Below the pieces are notes generated by a model. It saw only the letters and a list, made by a program, of their open reading frames with translations. It had not been told where the DNA came from and ran no database searches. From Apostichopus japonicus (Eukaryota; Echinodermata; Holothuroidea; Aspidochirotida; Stichopodidae), in contig NC_092561.1 of the NCBI RefSeq assembly GCF_037975245.1, positions 2,454,501 through 2,518,500 on the forward strand: a stretch of DNA of 64,000 bases. Direction: 5' to 3'. Below, piece after piece: positions 60,046 through 64,000 of the stretch (its first letter is position 1; every line of letters starts with the position of its first letter). Made by a program: the position numbers and the translations under genes.

Positions 60046-63000
60046 CATATTGCTTTAAGGTGAGAATGTAGTGTGTGGAATAGTGTAAAGCGTCAAGAGT
60101 AAAGTTAATGGATAATGAAACTAATGGAGTGTAACAGAGAGAAGGACTCCATCTCAAACGCCCGGCATCCTTGTTTCTCGCTGAGTGACGGTGATGTGTG
60201 CTTCGTCATCTGGCTGTCCATGATTTCTCTAGCCTCTTATTTGCAGATACATTGAAGAAAGTAAGACAAGTGTCCTCTGAGATGTTCAAAAGAATAATTA
60301 CTCCGATGGAAACGAAATTCACCTCTTTTCTCGCCGTACTACTTTTTAGAAATTCTAAGTACTCTGATGATTTTCTTTAAAGCCATGTATGCACTGATTT
60401 AAAGTAGAGTTAAAGTACACTGCCACTATAAAGTATTTAAAATTGGAAGTTTGATAATAGGCTGCGGTATTCATATTAAGTACAAATGAAATTTGAATTA
60501 CTCTGTTACAAAGATATAAAGAATAACTTAGGGTTGGAAAAAAAAAAAAAAACTAAAACAAAGGGGATGAGATAATTAACAAACGAAGTCTGTTGCTTTA
60601 GTATGCATGCATTAGGAAATACAGTCTCGTCAAAGACGGCTTGGAATGCAACTATCCACATATCATTGCATTTGGCTCCGAATTTTTCCACGCGATGACG
60701 AAAACTCATATTACTGATATTAAAAAAAAACGGTCATTCTGAGCCAGTGAGTATATTGTCCTTGGTTTCTGCTATAAACCTTGTAACAGTGATAAAAATC
60801 ATTCTTTTTTTGTGGCTCTGGCATATAAACTGGATTAATCAGCCTGCCCCGTTTATTGGATAAAGGACAAACAGTTGGCTAGTTGCCATGGCAACAGCCC
60901 TGTAGGGCTGTGTTAATACAATTGAATTAATGAAGATCAATGTAATTGAATTGAATTCACATAGAAAGATGACAAAAGCAGGAAACGAAGAACGTTGCCT
61001 GACTTTCCTCTCAAGTAATGAGGAGAAAAATAAAGAGGTAAATAAAAAGGAACGTGTATTGACAAAGAAATTGGCATGTTGTTCTTTGAGCATGCACGCC
61101 GCAGACGAACAAAAGAGAATGAAGGGAGAAATAAGGAAAATGGGGCTGGACTGTATGTCGAATCTTCGCAACCGATCAAAAAAAAAAAAAAAAAAATAGG
61201 TCGCGTTATGTTACGTGTACAAGATATATAATGAATCAGGAAACTACTGTTTGCCCGATAATGAGCGGAAATGAACGTACTGCAGCTGTTTAGCAGCGAG
61301 GTGTCTTCAGTTGTCATAATGTTGATTTCAAGGTTATTGTGAAGTAATATGTTGTGTATATACTGTATATAGTAAAGAGCTTTAAGAGGTAATTTGATTG
61401 GTCAGTTAATTTTACTACGGCTCGTCAACCTCTCATAATGTGGTTTGCAAGACGATGTTTGTTCAATCCATTTTTATTTCTGAAGGACGATGCCGGGTCG
61501 GTACGTCATTTTCATATTTGGGGTCATTTCCCCTAATTTTGACCAAGCTACTTAAATGCAGTGAAAATCTTAATTTGTTTTGTTGGTATTTGTCTGTTAG
61601 CAGGCTTCACACAGTCTCTGTGGAAATTCAACAATTCTTGCAACAAGGTATATTCTTTTGTTAAGTTGTCATTTTGTAAACTATTTCTGCTCTAACTCCC
61701 TTTCCCATGTCCCTCTCCCTCTTCCTATTCCATCCCCCCCCCCCCCCTCTTCAGTTCTCTTCCATTTCCCCTCCACACAGACACAAGAAGACAAAAAAAG
61801 TTGTAAAGCCCAAAATCCAACAAGTTGCTTGTATTCACACATGGAAATTTCACTGTAATTGTAAATGCATAAATAACAAATGTAGCTATATTTTAGTGGT
61901 TTTGATGTTGGATTAATACGGAATACTGTACCACAAGTCTCAAGAGATATTACAGTAGTTGTAATTTACGATTCCCAAGATTCCTCTCACTAGTATATTC
62001 AGTTCTAAAGTTGCAAAACCCTAAAGCCACTTGTACTAAATTCCACAATATTACCAATAAAAATAAAATTTGTTTCACCATTTGTTTGCCATAACATATG
62101 TAACAATGAGTGCCTGTACTTCATAATGCTAGAAATGACATCTTAGAAGGACTGAATATGGTTGCAATCGTCTTATATTTGATTCCCATGTAATTCAGGT
62201 TTATTTTCTTCAAATAGTACAGACCTATGTTAACATAGGATCTTTTAAATTTAATTTGTTCTAATATGCTAATTATTATGTATAACACAGCTACGAGAAG
62301 AGTCTGCATGGGCAACAAAATATTTATTGAGCGTTAATTTTGTCAGAAGCATTTTACTTGTTCATTAATCCTTCATGCCATGACAACAATTTCTGGAGAT
62401 TATAAAGTGGTTTGAACAATAACAATCTTACTTTGAGTTATAATGTTAAAAGCTCAGTAAGTTTGTGCTTTAAAGTGTGCCCAACCTCAAGAAGCTGTCC
62501 TTCAACATGTTTCATTCGTTAGATAAATATATGTGTACATCTGACCATTTGTGGGTATCTGTATACTCGGTCTTTCCCTCCTATGAAAATTAATACATTG
62601 TTGCTAGTAGAGGACATGCATACTGTACTTCTACCTTTGTAAAATACAGCACAGTATGTATAAATGTATACACACACATATCCACACATACACACACATG
62701 TTTGTATTACATTCAGACCGAGGACCCCATTGTATTTTCCATTGTGCAAATCCATGTACCCTAACCTTAACAATACCCCATACAATAGAATTCTTCCGAG
62801 GACGTGGTGTTTCTTTAGAAATCAATACCGAGGACCTGGAATTCTTTTGTTCAAGTCCTCGGTCAGATAGAAAAACAAATGCACATATACATACATACAT
62901 ACATATATCTATATACTGTATATATATACTGTACTTCCTATGCCTGACAATAGTCCAACCCTGACATATTTTATGACACAACTGACAAAGAGTTTTCTTT

Positions 63001-63565
63001 TGATTGAGTTCATCTTCTTTTTATTAGAGATGGAGGTTGGTCGCATGGTTTAATCTTAACAGATCTACACTTCCAATTTTGAAACATCTTTTTTTCCCTG
63101 GAGGATATGTTCCGTTTGACACTTATGGTCTCTTAAATATATCAGGCAGAGTAACTTCCTGTTATTAAGTTTACAAGCAGTTACAACTCTGTGTGCATCA
63201 ACGAAGACGACGGCGACAAACTATGAAATAAAACAGAAGATATTACCAGAATATTAATACTCCGCAGCTGAAAATACCTCTGGGTATTGAAAATCATTCT
63301 CTGGAAACAACCTGCAAAGTTTTTATATTTCTATTTGATTATAATAGGTAGAAATGAAAATTTTTGAAAGGAAACTGAATACAATATGAGAACATCAAAG
63401 TTATATAGATTGTTTTGGGGAGGTTTCCGTGATTGAAATTGCAGGGCGGTAAATATTAATGATATGTTACTGTACATCACAATGACACAGTTACTAAATT
63501 TAGATCACAAAGAAGACTTGTTTATGAGATCTTATATACAGTAGCCATCATGTAAGTATAGCATA
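60046..63565. other. Intergenic stretch
   Basis: No gene supported. An A run is at 61179-61196 and a C run at 61734-61747. At 62716-62866 short inverted ends (ACCGAGGAC ... GTCCTCGGT, each next to CAG) may mark a small MITE of about 150 bp. Open frames at 60930-61317 and 62519-62981 are overlapping, low-information frames. Confidence 0.3.
60882..60895. promoter_or_regulatory. Perfect X-box palindrome (RFX-type site)
   Basis: GTTGCCATGGCAAC is a perfect 14-bp palindrome matching the RFX X-box consensus. No nearby gene is supported, so function is unknown. Confidence 0.35.
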
Positions 63566-63871
63566 GTGCTGTGGCCTAGTGGATAAAGGCGGTGGCATTT
63601 TAAGCAATGAGGCTTATCAATCGAGAGGTTCTGGGTTCGATCCCCGGCCGGGTTATAGTAAGGTGGGTTTCATCCAAGAGCTATCTACAGTTTTCCCACC
63701 TGAAATGACTTTCTAAATTGTAAAGATTCAAAATTGAGTTAAAATGTTTAAGTTGAAGCCATCCAATGTGTAAGATGTAATCCATAACCTTTGCGGGTTT
63801 CTTCCACATTTGTGGTCACTTAAGCGTCGTAAAAATAACTGGTGATTATTATTATTATTAATTATTATAAA
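63566..63871 (+). mobile_element. tRNA-derived SINE with ATT tail (full-length-looking)
   Basis: A tRNA-like head GTGCTGTGGCCTAGTGGATA (A box) is followed by a B box GGTTCGATCCC (63635-63645) and a body with GACTTTCTAAATTG and GTGGTCACTTAAGCGTCGTA. The tail is (ATT)n ending near 63871. A copy missing the B box is at 41130-41277 in the other orientation. Confidence 0.8.
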
Positions 63872-64000
63872 ATCAAAGTTTTGTTTTCAATCCCAATAAC
63901 TTGGCACTGAGAGCTATCGTTGCTTTTAAGCTTGTTTATTTCATTTGTTTTTGTGAAGCGACAGACGGAAAAAGGTACTAGTATTATGACATACTTATTC

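Noticed and set aside
60930..61317. Overlapping frames on both strands near an A18 run
   Set aside because: Low-information, overlapping each other, no domain and no splice context.

Overview
This is metazoan nuclear DNA. It is AT-rich, with multi-exon genes using GT/AG introns, abundant microsatellites and minisatellites, tRNA-derived SINEs, decayed LINEs and many small DNA transposons. A secreted three-exon C-type lectin in tandem copies, together with this repeat mixture, suggests a marine invertebrate deuterostome. An echinoderm such as a sea cucumber or brittle star is my best guess; this is inference, not proof.

Layout. 1-5.2 kb: two tandem copies of a small secreted C-type lectin gene on the minus strand, one complete (4626-2463) and one cut by the window edge (65-1), separated by a CR1/L2-like LINE fragment and foldback hairpins. 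6.6-8.1 kb: a decayed L1/Tx1-like reverse transcriptase, minus strand. 8.3-8.65 kb: duplicated tRNA-like SINE heads. 10.2-26.2 kb: a complete 8-exon plus-strand gene for a 450-aa amino acid transporter (AAAP/Aa_trans family). Its introns hold two MITE-like elements, a ~30-bp minisatellite (14.0-15.15 kb), a G-rich minisatellite (16.35-16.6 kb), long TA arrays, a foldback element, a SINE, and a ~77-bp minisatellite of about 40 copies (20.54-23.68 kb) whose unit includes the exon-5 splice donor.

29.5-34.6 kb: a probable second plus-strand gene for a small acidic-to-basic protein of about 150 aa with a helical C-terminus, family not recognised. 39.7-41.7 kb: tandem repeats, a foldback element and a degraded SINE. 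42.66-45.92 kb: a P-element-like DNA transposon with perfect 32-bp terminal inverted repeats, an 8-bp target-site duplication and a THAP zinc-finger exon. A 658-bp second DNA transposon is nested inside it. 45.9-64 kb: no confident protein gene. It contains SINEs, a TTAA-flanked MITE, a CCCCTT array, a ~35-bp minisatellite, a third copy of the foldback family and X-box-like palindromes.

Only three host genes are supported: the lectin pair, the transporter and the 29.5-kb gene. Most remaining open frames are short, low-complexity or overlap repeats. Splice models rest on phase agreement and GT/AG boundaries read by eye.
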